Assembly: GCA_024711325.1 (NCBI GenBank)
Contig: JANJTC010000007.1
Coordinates: 124,001-188,000 of the forward strand
DNA: 64,000 bases
Origin: Bacteriovoracaceae bacterium
GTDB taxonomy: Bacteria; Bdellovibrionota; Bacteriovoracia; Bacteriovoracales; Bacteriovoracaceae
Reading direction: 5' to 3'
This document shows positions 1 through 8,289 of the stretch, one piece after another; position 1 is the stretch's first letter; each line of letters begins with the position of its first letter. The position numbers were made by a program, and so were the translations under genes. The notes beneath the pieces were generated by a model. That model did not search any database and was not told the DNA's origin. It saw nothing but the letters and a program-made list of their open reading frames with translations.

Positions 1-406
1 CCTCTGACATTGGAACCAGAAGTGGGAGGGAATTGTCATCTAATTGAATCGTTTCATAGGCAATGCAAGTAGCGCCTGACTTCATCAGACCTTCAGTCTG
101 TGGCTTATCTGCAGCAAGGTGCAGATAGGTGTAAAGGATATGGTGAGGTTTAAGAAGAGCGATCTCGTTAGCTTGTGGCTCTTTAACTTTAATGATCATT
201 TCACCGGCAGCAAAAGCATCCTCTAAAGTGGCAACAATCTTAGCACCGGCCTTAGTATATTCTTCATCAGTAATACCAATGCCCATACCTGCATTATGTT
301 GAACATAAACTTCATGTCCGTCTTGAACTAATTGACGAACACCACTTGGAACAAGTCCGACACGGTTTTCATTGTTTTTAATTTCTTTAGGAACTGCAAT
401 TTTCAT
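1..406 (-). CDS. ald: Alanine dehydrogenase, N-terminal part (cut by window edge)
   Basis: Catalyses NAD-dependent interconversion of L-alanine with pyruvate and ammonia in the cytoplasm. Translating the minus strand from the ATG at 406 gives a protein starting MKIAVPKEIKNNENRVGLVP, the typical N-terminal substrate-binding domain of the alanine dehydrogenase/PNT family. The conserved KVKEP segment and the HHILYTYLHLAAD segment follow. About 135 of roughly 370 residues are visible; the NAD-binding domain lies beyond the window. A GGAG-like ribosome site precedes the ATG. It follows the MBL-hydrolase gene on the same strand by 70 bp. The PNT alpha subunit is the nearest alternative, but the start matches alanine dehydrogenase better. 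Confidence 0.9.
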   Translation of the reverse strand, partial: MKIAVPKEIKNNENRVGLVPSGVRQLVQDGHEVYVQHNAGMGIGITDEEYTKAGAKIVATLEDAFAAGEMIIKVKEPQANEIALLKPHHILYTYLHLAADKPQTEGLMKSGATCIAYETIQLDDNSLPLLVPMSE

Positions 407-476
407 CAGGGACTCCCTTATTTAAGCAGAACAAAATAGCGGTTAAAAGTTGACCCATCCTACACGTTTTTTTTGC

Positions 477-1286
477 TTAAGAATAGAGGAAGGACTGCCC
501 ATCTATGGCCGGGAATGTATTTTTTACACCACGCTTCTCGAGTTCGTGAATTAATTTCAGGTAATCCCATTCATGGCCTAAATGGGTCAGGATCGCTATT
601 TTGGGATTTACCCTTTCTATATACTCGAGAGTTAAATCCAGATGAAGATGGGTTTGATGGGGGCTGGGTCTTAAGCAATCGATGATGAATATTTCCAGCC
701 GGGCCTCTTTTAAGTATTCAATTGTTTCATCAGGAATTTTTCGACAATCAACAAAATAGGCCATTTTGTGATGAAGAATACCCAGCGTGTTTTCATGTCC
801 ATGGGGAAGAGAGAAAAATTCAAAACTTTGGTCAAGAATGAGTTCTTTTCCAGGTTGAGTCGTGTGAAGTTCTAAGAGGGGGATACCTCCACCTAAAATT
901 TCCTTGTCTTTAAAATAATTTTCGCGGTCAAAGATATAGGGGAACTTGCGACGCAGATCCTTGGCAGCTGAGGCATCGGTGAAGACGGGTATGGAGTTTT
1001 TGGACTTGAATCCAAAAGGTCTGAGATCATCCATTCCATGAGTATGATCCGCATGATCATGGGTAATAATGACGCTTTCGAGTGAACTAACCTCTGCCCG
1101 AAGTAACTGACTTCGAAGATCAGGTGAAGCATCGATCAGGATTCTTTTTTTATCAGGTAATTCAATCACAGCGGATGTGCGAAACCTTTTATTTCTTAAA
1201 TCGTTTGACTGGCAAACCTGGCAGTTACACCCTAAAATAGGTACTCCTGTGCTTGTTCCTGAACCTAATATCGTGATCTTGTTCAT
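477..1286 (-). CDS. MBL-fold metallo-hydrolase, PhnP-like phosphodiesterase family
   Basis: Probably a metal-dependent phosphodiesterase of the metallo-beta-lactamase fold. The N-terminus has the GSGTSTGVPxxGCxCxxC motif characteristic of the PhnP/cyclic phosphodiesterase subgroup. The metal-binding HDHADHTHGMDDLR motif follows near residue 76, and further His ligands appear in LPHGHENT and in THLGHEWD near the C-terminus. PhnP cleaves phosphoribosyl 1,2-cyclic phosphate, but no phosphonate genes are nearby, so the substrate is unknown. There is no signal peptide, so it is cytoplasmic. The start codon is only 14 bp from the divergent M16 protease start. Confidence 0.85.
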   Translation of the reverse strand: MNKITILGSGTSTGVPILGCNCQVCQSNDLRNKRFRTSAVIELPDKKRILIDASPDLRSQLLRAEVSSLESVIITHDHADHTHGMDDLRPFGFKSKNSIPVFTDASAAKDLRRKFPYIFDRENYFKDKEILGGGIPLLELHTTQPGKELILDQSFEFFSLPHGHENTLGILHHKMAYFVDCRKIPDETIEYLKEARLEIFIIDCLRPSPHQTHLHLDLTLEYIERVNPKIAILTHLGHEWDYLKLIHELEKRGVKNTFPAIDGQSFLYS

Positions 1287-1300
1287 CCGAGGATGGTACT

Positions 1301-2656
1301 ATGAAGTTTTTGATTTCGCTACTTTTGCTCCCGCTCCTACTGAATGGTTGTTCCTCTGCTAAGAAAGATAAAAATCTGGCAGAGAGTATCAATCTAGACG
1401 TTGAGGAAGTTAAACTTGATAACGGCATGACCGCTCTTTTAGTTAACAATCCTAAACTCCCGATTTTCTCACTCTATTTTTTCTACAAAGTAGGTGGCAA
1501 AAATGAAGTTCCTGGTATCACCGGTGCTTCTCATTTTCTTGAACACATGATGTTTAAGGGGGCCAAAAAATTTGGCAAAAACACTCTTGATTTTATCATT
1601 GAAGGAAGTGGGGGTTCAACCAACGCTTATACTACCAATGATCAGACAGTGTATTATGAGAATCTTCCATCCAAGGAACTTTCCATGATCCTGGACATTG
1701 AAGCTGACAGGATGGAAAACTTATCTCTCGATCCTGATGACTTTGAAAAAGAAAGAGCAGTCGTTCTGGAAGAACGTAAAATGCGCTATGAAAATTCTCC
1801 CCGTGGTCAGCTCTATCAGGAGCTTATGCGAAACTTCTTCGCCGGCACTCCTTATGGGCGTTCAGTGATTGGAGAAATTCCGGATCTTAAATCTGTTACC
1901 CGTGAACAAATGCATGCATACTTCAAAAAGTTTTATGCTCCCAATAACGTTACCTTGGTTTTAGTCGGTGACATTAAGACCAGTCATGCCAAACAAATGA
2001 TCCGTGAAAAATTCGGAAAGATTCCGGCATCACCCACAGTGGCCCAGGAACATGCTTCCTTAAAAGATGAAGCGTTCCAGGTAACTTTTAAGGAATCTAA
2101 AGTTATTAAAAAGAAAGGCGAATCCCCAAGCCCTCTTTTTATGATGGCCTATCCAACTTATAAAGTGGGTCATCCAAAAGGTTATGCTTTGGATGTTCTT
2201 TCAAGCATCCTGGGTTCTGGTAAGAGTTCTGCCCTTATTAACGAATACATTCTGGTTAACCGCCCGGTCGCTACATCAATGTATGCAGCTCACCAACAGT
2301 TGGAGAAGGCCGGTATGTTTTTCATCGGTGGTGAACTTCTGCGTGGGGTGAAACTGGATGAATTCAGACAAAACCTACAGAAGAAGCTTTTGTCATATTG
2401 TGAAACAGAAATTACTCCCAGAAATATTCAGAAGATCAAAAACAACTATCTGGTCGATCTGTATGGCGGTCTGGACACCAACGCGGGACTTGCCCAGTTC
2501 CTTGGCGACAGACAATTATTACTCGGTGACTGGAGACATTATAAAAAAGAACTGGAACTCTATGAAAAGGTTAACGTTGATGATGTGAAGTCATTGTGTA
2601 AAGAAACCTTCAGTAAGCCTAGTGTCTTTGTCTCAGTCTGGAACCAGCATAAGTGA
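1301..2656 (+). CDS. M16 family zinc metalloprotease, catalytic subunit, lipoprotein
   Basis: A processing-peptidase-like zinc protease. The N-terminus is a lipoprotein signal with lipobox LLNGC (Cys17), so it is probably membrane-anchored in the periplasm. The inverted zinc motif HFLEH lies at residues 78-82, and the third ligand Glu sits about 76 residues later in the ERAVVLEE segment. A C-terminal M16 half follows. The length of 451 residues fits the short bacterial M16B type, which works as a dimer. A GAGG ribosome site lies 8 nt before the ATG. The next gene overlaps or nearly abuts it and encodes a partner lacking the zinc motif, suggesting an active/inactive heterodimer. The substrate is unknown. 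Confidence 0.9.
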   Translation: MKFLISLLLLPLLLNGCSSAKKDKNLAESINLDVEEVKLDNGMTALLVNNPKLPIFSLYFFYKVGGKNEVPGITGASHFLEHMMFKGAKKFGKNTLDFIIEGSGGSTNAYTTNDQTVYYENLPSKELSMILDIEADRMENLSLDPDDFEKERAVVLEERKMRYENSPRGQLYQELMRNFFAGTPYGRSVIGEIPDLKSVTREQMHAYFKKFYAPNNVTLVLVGDIKTSHAKQMIREKFGKIPASPTVAQEHASLKDEAFQVTFKESKVIKKKGESPSPLFMMAYPTYKVGHPKGYALDVLSSILGSGKSSALINEYILVNRPVATSMYAAHQQLEKAGMFFIGGELLRGVKLDEFRQNLQKKLLSYCETEITPRNIQKIKNNYLVDLYGGLDTNAGLAQFLGDRQLLLGDWRHYKKELELYEKVNVDDVKSLCKETFSKPSVFVSVWNQHK

Positions 2657-2664
2657 GAATAACC

Positions 2665-4011
2665 ATGAAATATATTTTAACCGCACTCTTATTTGTAAAT
2701 ACCGCATTTGCCAGTGACTCATTCCTTGATTCTGTAAACAGAATGAAGTGGAATGATCTCGATGTGGTGTGGATTGAAGATGATAAATTTCCCAAATTTA
2801 CAGCTTCCCTTTATTTCCAGGATGGCGCCTTGAATGACTCTGTTTCAGGAGTCACTCAAGCGACTTTTGACCAGTTGACCGCCGGTACCTCAAAAGAAAC
2901 TCAACGAGAAATTTCTGAATTTTTCGATTTCTATGGAGCAAACCTCCGCCATTCTGTGACCCATGAGTATTCCGTCTTTACAGTTCAGGCCCTGACTAAG
3001 GATATTGAACCTGTTATCGGGAAAGTTTGTGAAATCTTCAAAGATGCTCAGTATCCACAGAATGAACTGAAGTCTCATCTAAGTCGTGCCAAGAGTGGCC
3101 TAAAGAATCTGGTCACCTCTCACGCGGCTTTAGCTGATAGAGTTTATAGAAGAGTTTCATTGGAAGGTACTGCCTATGCCAATCCGGTAGAGGGGACTTT
3201 AAAAAGTTTTGATCAGATAACCCCAGCACTTCTTAAGTCGCGTTTAGAGGGCCTGAATAAAACCCGAAAAGTGCTTTATCTTGCTGGACCTTCTGATGTT
3301 AAAGATATTCGTAAAGTGATAGAGAAAAATTGTCACTGGACTAATGAAACGAAAGTAACTCCGCAGATGATTCAAAAACCTGCAACTCAGTCGACTCTTT
3401 ACTTAGTTGAGGTTCCAAATGCCAATCAGGCCCAGATCAGGATTGGCCGCTATCTGGTAGCCGATGAGTTTAAAGGTAAATATGATCAATTTCAGTTTAT
3501 GGCGAGCTTTTTAGGAGGAGGTTTTACTTCTAAATTAGTCCAGGAGCTTCGGGTAAAACGCGGTTTGACCTACTCAGCAGGGGCCTATGTCTCGATGCAA
3601 AGAGACTATGGACGTGCTGGAGTCATGACTTTTTCAAAGAATGAAACTACTGCAGAAGCTATCTCAATTATAAGAAATGTCTTCGCTGACGTCAGTGCTG
3701 GACGCTATGAAAATAAAGAGTTTGTTCATCAAAAGAATCATCAGATTGGTGGGTATGCTTTTAGCTTTGAACAAACCAATGCTTTATTAGGTCAGATCAT
3801 GCTCTATGATCATCAGAATCGTGACCTTGCAGATCTGGTAAACTTTCCTAAGATCATCGAAAATCTTTCTAAGTCCGAACTCTCTTCTGCTACTATGGAA
3901 GTTTTCCCATGGGACAGACAGACGATCGTAGTGGTAGGGGATAAATCTCTGGTGAAGAGTTTATCTCGAATTCGTCCGGTAAGAGTTCTAAATTATCAAG
4001 ATTATTTGTAA
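2665..4011 (+). CDS. M16 family protease homologue without zinc motif (partner subunit)
   Basis: An M16-fold protein with a signal peptide ending near AFA. The HxxEH zinc motif is absent from the first domain, but the C-terminal domain keeps the substrate-binding signature ELRVKRGLTYSAGAY. In known M16B heterodimers one subunit carries the zinc site and the other the Arg/Tyr pair, as this pair appears to do. A GTG at 2653 would overlap the upstream stop codon; the ATG at 2665 is preferred because it leads straight into the signal peptide. It ends before a strong bidirectional hairpin terminator shared with the convergent bactofilin operon. Confidence 0.85.
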   Translation: MKYILTALLFVNTAFASDSFLDSVNRMKWNDLDVVWIEDDKFPKFTASLYFQDGALNDSVSGVTQATFDQLTAGTSKETQREISEFFDFYGANLRHSVTHEYSVFTVQALTKDIEPVIGKVCEIFKDAQYPQNELKSHLSRAKSGLKNLVTSHAALADRVYRRVSLEGTAYANPVEGTLKSFDQITPALLKSRLEGLNKTRKVLYLAGPSDVKDIRKVIEKNCHWTNETKVTPQMIQKPATQSTLYLVEVPNANQAQIRIGRYLVADEFKGKYDQFQFMASFLGGGFTSKLVQELRVKRGLTYSAGAYVSMQRDYGRAGVMTFSKNETTAEAISIIRNVFADVSAGRYENKEFVHQKNHQIGGYAFSFEQTNALLGQIMLYDHQNRDLADLVNFPKIIENLSKSELSSATMEVFPWDRQTIVVVGDKSLVKSLSRIRPVRVLNYQDYL

Positions 4012-4018
4012 TATTTGT

Positions 4019-4046
4019 GCGAAGTGAGTATCGCTACTCACTTCGC
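4019..4046. terminator. Bidirectional hairpin terminator between convergent operons
   Basis: A perfect 12-bp inverted repeat (GCGAAGTGAGTA with its complement) around a TCGC tetraloop sits in the 41-bp gap between the M16 pair (+) and the bactofilin gene (-). The T-tract is weak on both sides. Confidence 0.7.
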
Positions 4047-4052
4047 TTTGAT

Positions 4053-4400
4053 TTATTCTTTGGAAGTGGCATCCATTTCAACTATCGCCCCTGGATAAAT
4101 AACCAATCTGCCTGATTTAATTTTTCCTTGCACAAAAGCGCTGGAGCGAATGGAGAGGAGTCCTGTACACTCAATTTCTCCCTCTACCGAGCCAAAAATT
4201 TCAAGATCGATTGCCTTGATTTTCCCTTTAACAATGCTTCCTCTTTCAAGGATGAGTTTGCCTTGTTCCTGCACTTCAATGGTGCCCTCAATGATGGAAT
4301 TTATGATGGAATCCCCAGAAAGAACTAAATCGCCAATGATTTTTGATTTAGCCCCTAGAACATTATAGTGAAAATCCCGGAAGTCTTTATCATTGATCAC
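4053..4400 (-). CDS. Bactofilin (polymer-forming cytoskeletal protein)
   Basis: A small 115-residue protein made almost entirely of short repeating beta-strands rich in Gly, Ile and Val (for example GDLVLSGDS, EGTIEVQEQGKL, GKIKAIDLEIFG, QGKIKSGRLVIYPGA). This is the right-handed beta-helix pattern of the bactofilin family (formerly DUF583). Bactofilins self-assemble into nucleotide-independent filaments, often membrane-associated, and recruit peptidoglycan enzymes. The short N-terminal tail MINDKDFRDF may serve for membrane or partner binding. The start overlaps the stop of the upstream bitopic protein gene by 4 nt (ATGA). It is the last gene of the L,D-transpeptidase operon. Confidence 0.9.
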   Translation of the reverse strand: MINDKDFRDFHYNVLGAKSKIIGDLVLSGDSIINSIIEGTIEVQEQGKLILERGSIVKGKIKAIDLEIFGSVEGEIECTGLLSIRSSAFVQGKIKSGRLVIYPGAIVEMDATSKE

Positions 4401-5140
4401 TTTTTCTCTCCAATTTTAAAAGGCTCAGTTTCTTTAATCAGGAGAAGATCACCTTCACGGTTAAAAATATAAATGACAAATTTAACTGAATCACCCGTGA
4501 GCTGATGGTTAAATTCTGCATTCGTAGGACGAAGACGGGATACAGCAAAGGATTCACCTAAGGAGTACTTGATACCCTGGCCAAGTGCTGAGTTGGCAGG
4601 ATCCGGATAGACCATCAGACCTGCTTCTGAAAGCATGAAGACTATTATATGGCCTGTCACTCTTGTCTCAGGTGTAGAGCTTATTAATTGAAACTTCAGA
4701 TTAGCTTTATTAGCATTTTGGATCAATTCAAATTGATCGAGTGTGACTTTGTTCTGGGCCAACAGATTCTGCATGCCATAAGGTTTTTTTATTCCCATTA
4801 AATAGGGATCTTCAGCACTGCTGGCAGTCGGAGTAGAAGCAAGTTTTTCTACAAGTTCAGCATTACTTCTTTGAAGAGTCTTAATTTCAGCTTCAAGGAG
4901 AGTCACTTGATTATCTTCAGTCGTTATCACTTGAGGCATTTTCGGAGTAGGCACTTCTTTTATTCGTCCGGCCAGGCCCCAAAAAAAGAAACCGGACATT
5001 AAAAGAGTTAAAAGAATGGGAACGGTTATAAAGAGGGTCCGGATAAAACGTTTCGTTAGCCGGAAATACTTTGGCGGAAGAGGTGCATCGTAAATAACAA
5101 TGGCCAATTCATCTCCACTTTTTTGTATAAATTCCTTCAT
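4397..5140 (-). CDS. Bitopic membrane protein with coiled coil, bactofilin partner candidate
   Basis: Product not firmly assigned. Visible architecture: a short basic cytoplasmic N-terminus (about residues 1-32), one transmembrane helix (about 33-55), a periplasmic coiled-coil stretch (about 70-100), and a C-terminal beta-rich domain. The last part, which contains TGHIIVFMLS and VKFVIYIFNREGDLLL, faintly resembles the periplasmic DUF6776 type, but this is only a visual impression. It lies 2 nt after the L,D-transpeptidase gene and overlaps the bactofilin gene by 4 nt. The arrangement suggests a membrane linker between the cytoplasmic bactofilin and the periplasmic wall enzyme. Confidence 0.7.
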   Translation of the reverse strand: MKEFIQKSGDELAIVIYDAPLPPKYFRLTKRFIRTLFITVPILLTLLMSGFFFWGLAGRIKEVPTPKMPQVITTEDNQVTLLEAEIKTLQRSNAELVEKLASTPTASSAEDPYLMGIKKPYGMQNLLAQNKVTLDQFELIQNANKANLKFQLISSTPETRVTGHIIVFMLSEAGLMVYPDPANSALGQGIKYSLGESFAVSRLRPTNAEFNHQLTGDSVKFVIYIFNREGDLLLIKETEPFKIGEKK

Positions 5141-5142
5141 GC

Positions 5143-6123
5143 CTATTCTTTGAAAAAGCGTTTAGAAGGGGTGAAGGCCAAGGATTCTGGGTTCACTGAA
5201 GACCAAACCTCTCCTACAATTTTCCAGTCATAATTAGCATCTTTCTTCAAATAAAGGGTCTTCTTGCCAATGTCATTTATGACTGGTGAGCGATAATCCT
5301 GTTGAAGATTGACCACTGCATATTCATTTGTGGCCATAATTGAAATGAAATCCAGTTTGATTTCTGGTGTGTCTCCCCGGGAAAAGACGGCTTTTTTATA
5401 ACTCTTGTAGCTGTTGTAGTTGCCATGTTTTTTATCATGGAAGCGATTTTGATCGTAGCTATTGATGTAGGTTTCAAAATCTTTTGTCTGCCAAGCACGG
5501 GCCCATTTCTGAACGGAGTCATTGAGTTCTTTACGATTCCGGTCCCAAGTTGACTGAGAGAGGTAGAAGATATCCTGAACCACAATTATCGGCGTGTGAT
5601 TAAGTTCTACGAACTGAGAAATATCTTTCAGGTCCTGATTCTGAACTACGACGCATCCTCGTGAATCAAGTCCCTTAGAAATACGGTTATCATCATCCGT
5701 TGAATGAAGCCAGATGCCTCCACCGGTTTTTCCTTCCCGGCGATCGATGAAATTCGGGTAATCCATAGGAAAAGCGCCACTGCCATAGATCTCGGCATAC
5801 TTTCCGTGACGTTTCAAAAGCTCCTGTTTGGATAAAAAATCGTAAATGGTATAAATGCCTTCCGGCGTTTTATGATCACCACTAATTGCTTTGTCACCTT
5901 TGAATTTCCCGGTAGCAGTGGAAAATGTTTTTACCAGCTTAGGATATGATCCGCTATTCTCGTAAAGATGAAGTTTGTGGGTTGCCTTCTCAACTAGCAA
6001 CACGTGGTGAGAAAATTTATCATCCAACATTAAAATGTTTGAAGGAAGATAATTATCTTGTGTTGCCGCAAAGCAGACGGAATTGATCAACATTGTGCAA
6101 GTAATGAATATAAACTTTTTCAA
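5143..6123 (-). CDS. L,D-transpeptidase (YkuD) with C-terminal NTF2-like domain
   Basis: A periplasmic peptidoglycan cross-linking or remodelling enzyme. It has a signal peptide ending near CFAA. The YkuD catalytic domain spans roughly residues 35-185, with the KGDKAISGDHKTPEGIY strand, the conserved WLHSTDDD histidine and the SRGCVVV catalytic cysteine motif. The C-terminal ~120 residues (from WARAWQTKDFETYINSY) resemble the NTF2-like domain found in a subset of L,D-transpeptidases from delta-type bacteria. It is the first gene of an operon with a bitopic coiled-coil protein and bactofilin, which suggests spatially directed wall modification. Confidence 0.9.
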   Translation of the reverse strand: MKKFIFITCTMLINSVCFAATQDNYLPSNILMLDDKFSHHVLLVEKATHKLHLYENSGSYPKLVKTFSTATGKFKGDKAISGDHKTPEGIYTIYDFLSKQELLKRHGKYAEIYGSGAFPMDYPNFIDRREGKTGGGIWLHSTDDDNRISKGLDSRGCVVVQNQDLKDISQFVELNHTPIIVVQDIFYLSQSTWDRNRKELNDSVQKWARAWQTKDFETYINSYDQNRFHDKKHGNYNSYKSYKKAVFSRGDTPEIKLDFISIMATNEYAVVNLQQDYRSPVINDIGKKTLYLKKDANYDWKIVGEVWSSVNPESLAFTPSKRFFKE

Positions 6124-6261
6124 AAATCCTCCAGAAGATTCCTTACGATTGTATTATGAGCATCTGGAGGAATCAATAAAGATGTATCTATCTGCCTGCA
6201 ATCTTTGCCTCTCCATGGTCTCGTTTTGTCTCCGAAGTTATGATTAAGTAGAAGGTATTTA

Positions 6262-8289
6262 ATGAATTACTATTTGATTACGGCCAATCAGGACTTATTT
6301 AAAGATTTCCAGAACCGGATGTCGGCGCTCAGAAATGCTGTCTTGATTGAAAATGAAAACCAGCTGGCAAAAGAACTCGAGAAAGTTCCGGGGAATACCT
6401 TTTTCTTTATTCATTTCCTGGGCTTGAATGAAGAGATGGATGAGTGGGTTCTGCAAATAAAAGAAAAAGCACCTCACGCGAAGGTGCTGTATATTACAGA
6501 AGACAATAATGCTCATCATTTAAAGGCCCATCAGTTAACACCGGTGGGAGGGGACGCTTACATACATTCGAAGATTCCTGAAAAGGATTTCCTGGATATG
6601 TTGGAGAGTTTGAAGGCCCCAGAGATAGTAAACGTCCATAATCGTCTGGAAAACCAGGCAAGAAGTGAGTTTTCCGACTTTGATGCCCTAATAGAGATGA
6701 GAAATCATCCTAAGAGCATTGAAATAGATGAGCTTTTTAAGTCAGTGATAAAAACTGCATCTAAAAAGCCGAACTGGCAGAGCTTTGACGCTCTATCGCC
6801 GACACCAAGTGAAGAGGAAGGGGAATCCGTGGCCATTAAAGAACAAGAACTTTCTTTAGAAGGTGAAGAACTCGAGATAAATCTTGATGATGAATCAACA
6901 CCATCTAATGAAGCCCTGGTTGATGAAGGGATGGAGCTTAGTCTGGATGCTTCACAAAGTTTTGAGCTGGGTGAAGTCGAGATGAGGGAAACTCATGAAG
7001 AGGATGCTGATCAATTTGGTGATTTATCTCTTGATGATGACAGTGAAGAAGAGCTCTCTTTAAGCGATGATAGTGATGAGGAGCTTTCTCTTGGAGATGA
7101 CTTTGAAGATGCAGCAGAAGAAGAAGAAAGTCTGTCGCTTGATGAAGGGACTATTGAAAATCTCGGAGAGCTGAGTTTTGAAGGTGATGAGAGTCTTTCT
7201 CTTTCACTTGACGAGAACGAAGGAGATTCCCTCGATTTTTCAGCAAGCACCGATGATGGAGATGAGAATAGTTTGAGTCTGGATTTATCGGATGATGCTG
7301 ATGGCTTGTCTGTCTCAGACCAATCCCTGAGCTTTGAAACTGACCGAGGTCTGGAACTCTCTCCTGAGGAGATGGATCTCTCTGATGATGCCAAAGAAAA
7401 ACTTAAAGAAATCGATGCTATCCTTGATTATGATGCCTCACAGGTTCAAATCAGGAGTGACCTGGTTAAGCAAGAAAACCTGGATGAACCCTTGGTTTCT
7501 GATGATCTGGACTTGGAGAGCTTAAGCTTTGACGCAGAAGATGTGACAGATGCAGGTACGGCAGAAATTGAACCCGAAGTTCCTGTTAAAGAAGAGAAGG
7601 TTAAGAAAAAGAAAAGAGAAGCACCTGAGAAAAATCGTGACTTAGGTTCAGATCTTCATGAAATTTCTACTGCCTACTCCGGCGAAATGGAGCGGATGCA
7701 AGCAACCATCTCTAATCTCCGGGCCGATCGTGAAGAGCTTCTGGCCAAAATACAAAGTTTTGAAGAAGATAAAATGTTGCAAGGACGTCAGTTCTTGAGC
7801 CTTCGAGCTGAGCTGGATGAAAGAAAAATTGAGCTGACTATTATCAGGAGAAAGCTCAATGAAGAAATTAATGAATTAAAAGATAAAGTGAAACTGTTCG
7901 ATGAAAAGCGCCTGATTCTTGAAGAAAAAAACCGGATTCTTGCACAAGAGCTTGATAAGGCAGGACAAAAGAATAAGATTGATGTGAAGAAAGTTCAAAT
8001 GCGTGAAAGGGAACTAGAGCAAAAGCTTGAACTGTTAAAGTCAGATGCCGAAACTCAGATCCGAAATCGAGACCTGAAGATACTGGAACTGAAGAGAAAA
8101 ATAGATGCTATGGAATTTGATATGGAATCCATTTCTCTTCAGGAAAAGCGTTCAGTGGAGAGTCGTTTTGAACTTGAAGATAAGCTAGACAAAGCAATTA
8201 AAACTTTAAGAAGTGCAATTACGGTGCTTGAAGATGAATCAGATCATACAAGTGCACTAGATGCATTGAAAAAAAACATTGATATGTAA
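6262..8289 (+). CDS. Pseudo-receiver protein with acidic Ser/Leu/Asp repeats and coiled coil
   Basis: No known family recognised over the full length. Residues 1-120 look like a response-regulator receiver fold (MNYYLITANQ start; hydrophobic strands FFFIHFL and AKVLYIT) but lack the phospho-acceptor aspartate. About residues 190-430 form a highly acidic region with many degenerate copies of a motif like (E/D)LSLDD, for example LSLDDDSEEELSLSDD. About residues 450-500 are Lys/Glu-rich, and residues 475-650 form a long coiled coil. There is no signal peptide, so it is cytoplasmic. The stop codon overlaps the start of the diguanylate cyclase gene (TAATG), so the two are translationally coupled. 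It could be a scaffold. Confidence 0.75.
   Translation: MNYYLITANQDLFKDFQNRMSALRNAVLIENENQLAKELEKVPGNTFFFIHFLGLNEEMDEWVLQIKEKAPHAKVLYITEDNNAHHLKAHQLTPVGGDAYIHSKIPEKDFLDMLESLKAPEIVNVHNRLENQARSEFSDFDALIEMRNHPKSIEIDELFKSVIKTASKKPNWQSFDALSPTPSEEEGESVAIKEQELSLEGEELEINLDDESTPSNEALVDEGMELSLDASQSFELGEVEMRETHEEDADQFGDLSLDDDSEEELSLSDDSDEELSLGDDFEDAAEEEESLSLDEGTIENLGELSFEGDESLSLSLDENEGDSLDFSASTDDGDENSLSLDLSDDADGLSVSDQSLSFETDRGLELSPEEMDLSDDAKEKLKEIDAILDYDASQVQIRSDLVKQENLDEPLVSDDLDLESLSFDAEDVTDAGTAEIEPEVPVKEEKVKKKKREAPEKNRDLGSDLHEISTAYSGEMERMQATISNLRADREELLAKIQSFEEDKMLQGRQFLSLRAELDERKIELTIIRRKLNEEINELKDKVKLFDEKRLILEEKNRILAQELDKAGQKNKIDVKKVQMRERELEQKLELLKSDAETQIRNRDLKILELKRKIDAMEFDMESISLQEKRSVESRFELEDKLDKAIKTLRSAITVLEDESDHTSALDALKKNIDM

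Noticed and set aside
7011-7394. A 127-residue Ser-rich open frame on the minus strand
   Set aside because: It is antisense to the acidic repeat region; its Ser-richness mirrors the gag/gat codons on the coding strand, and it has no start context.
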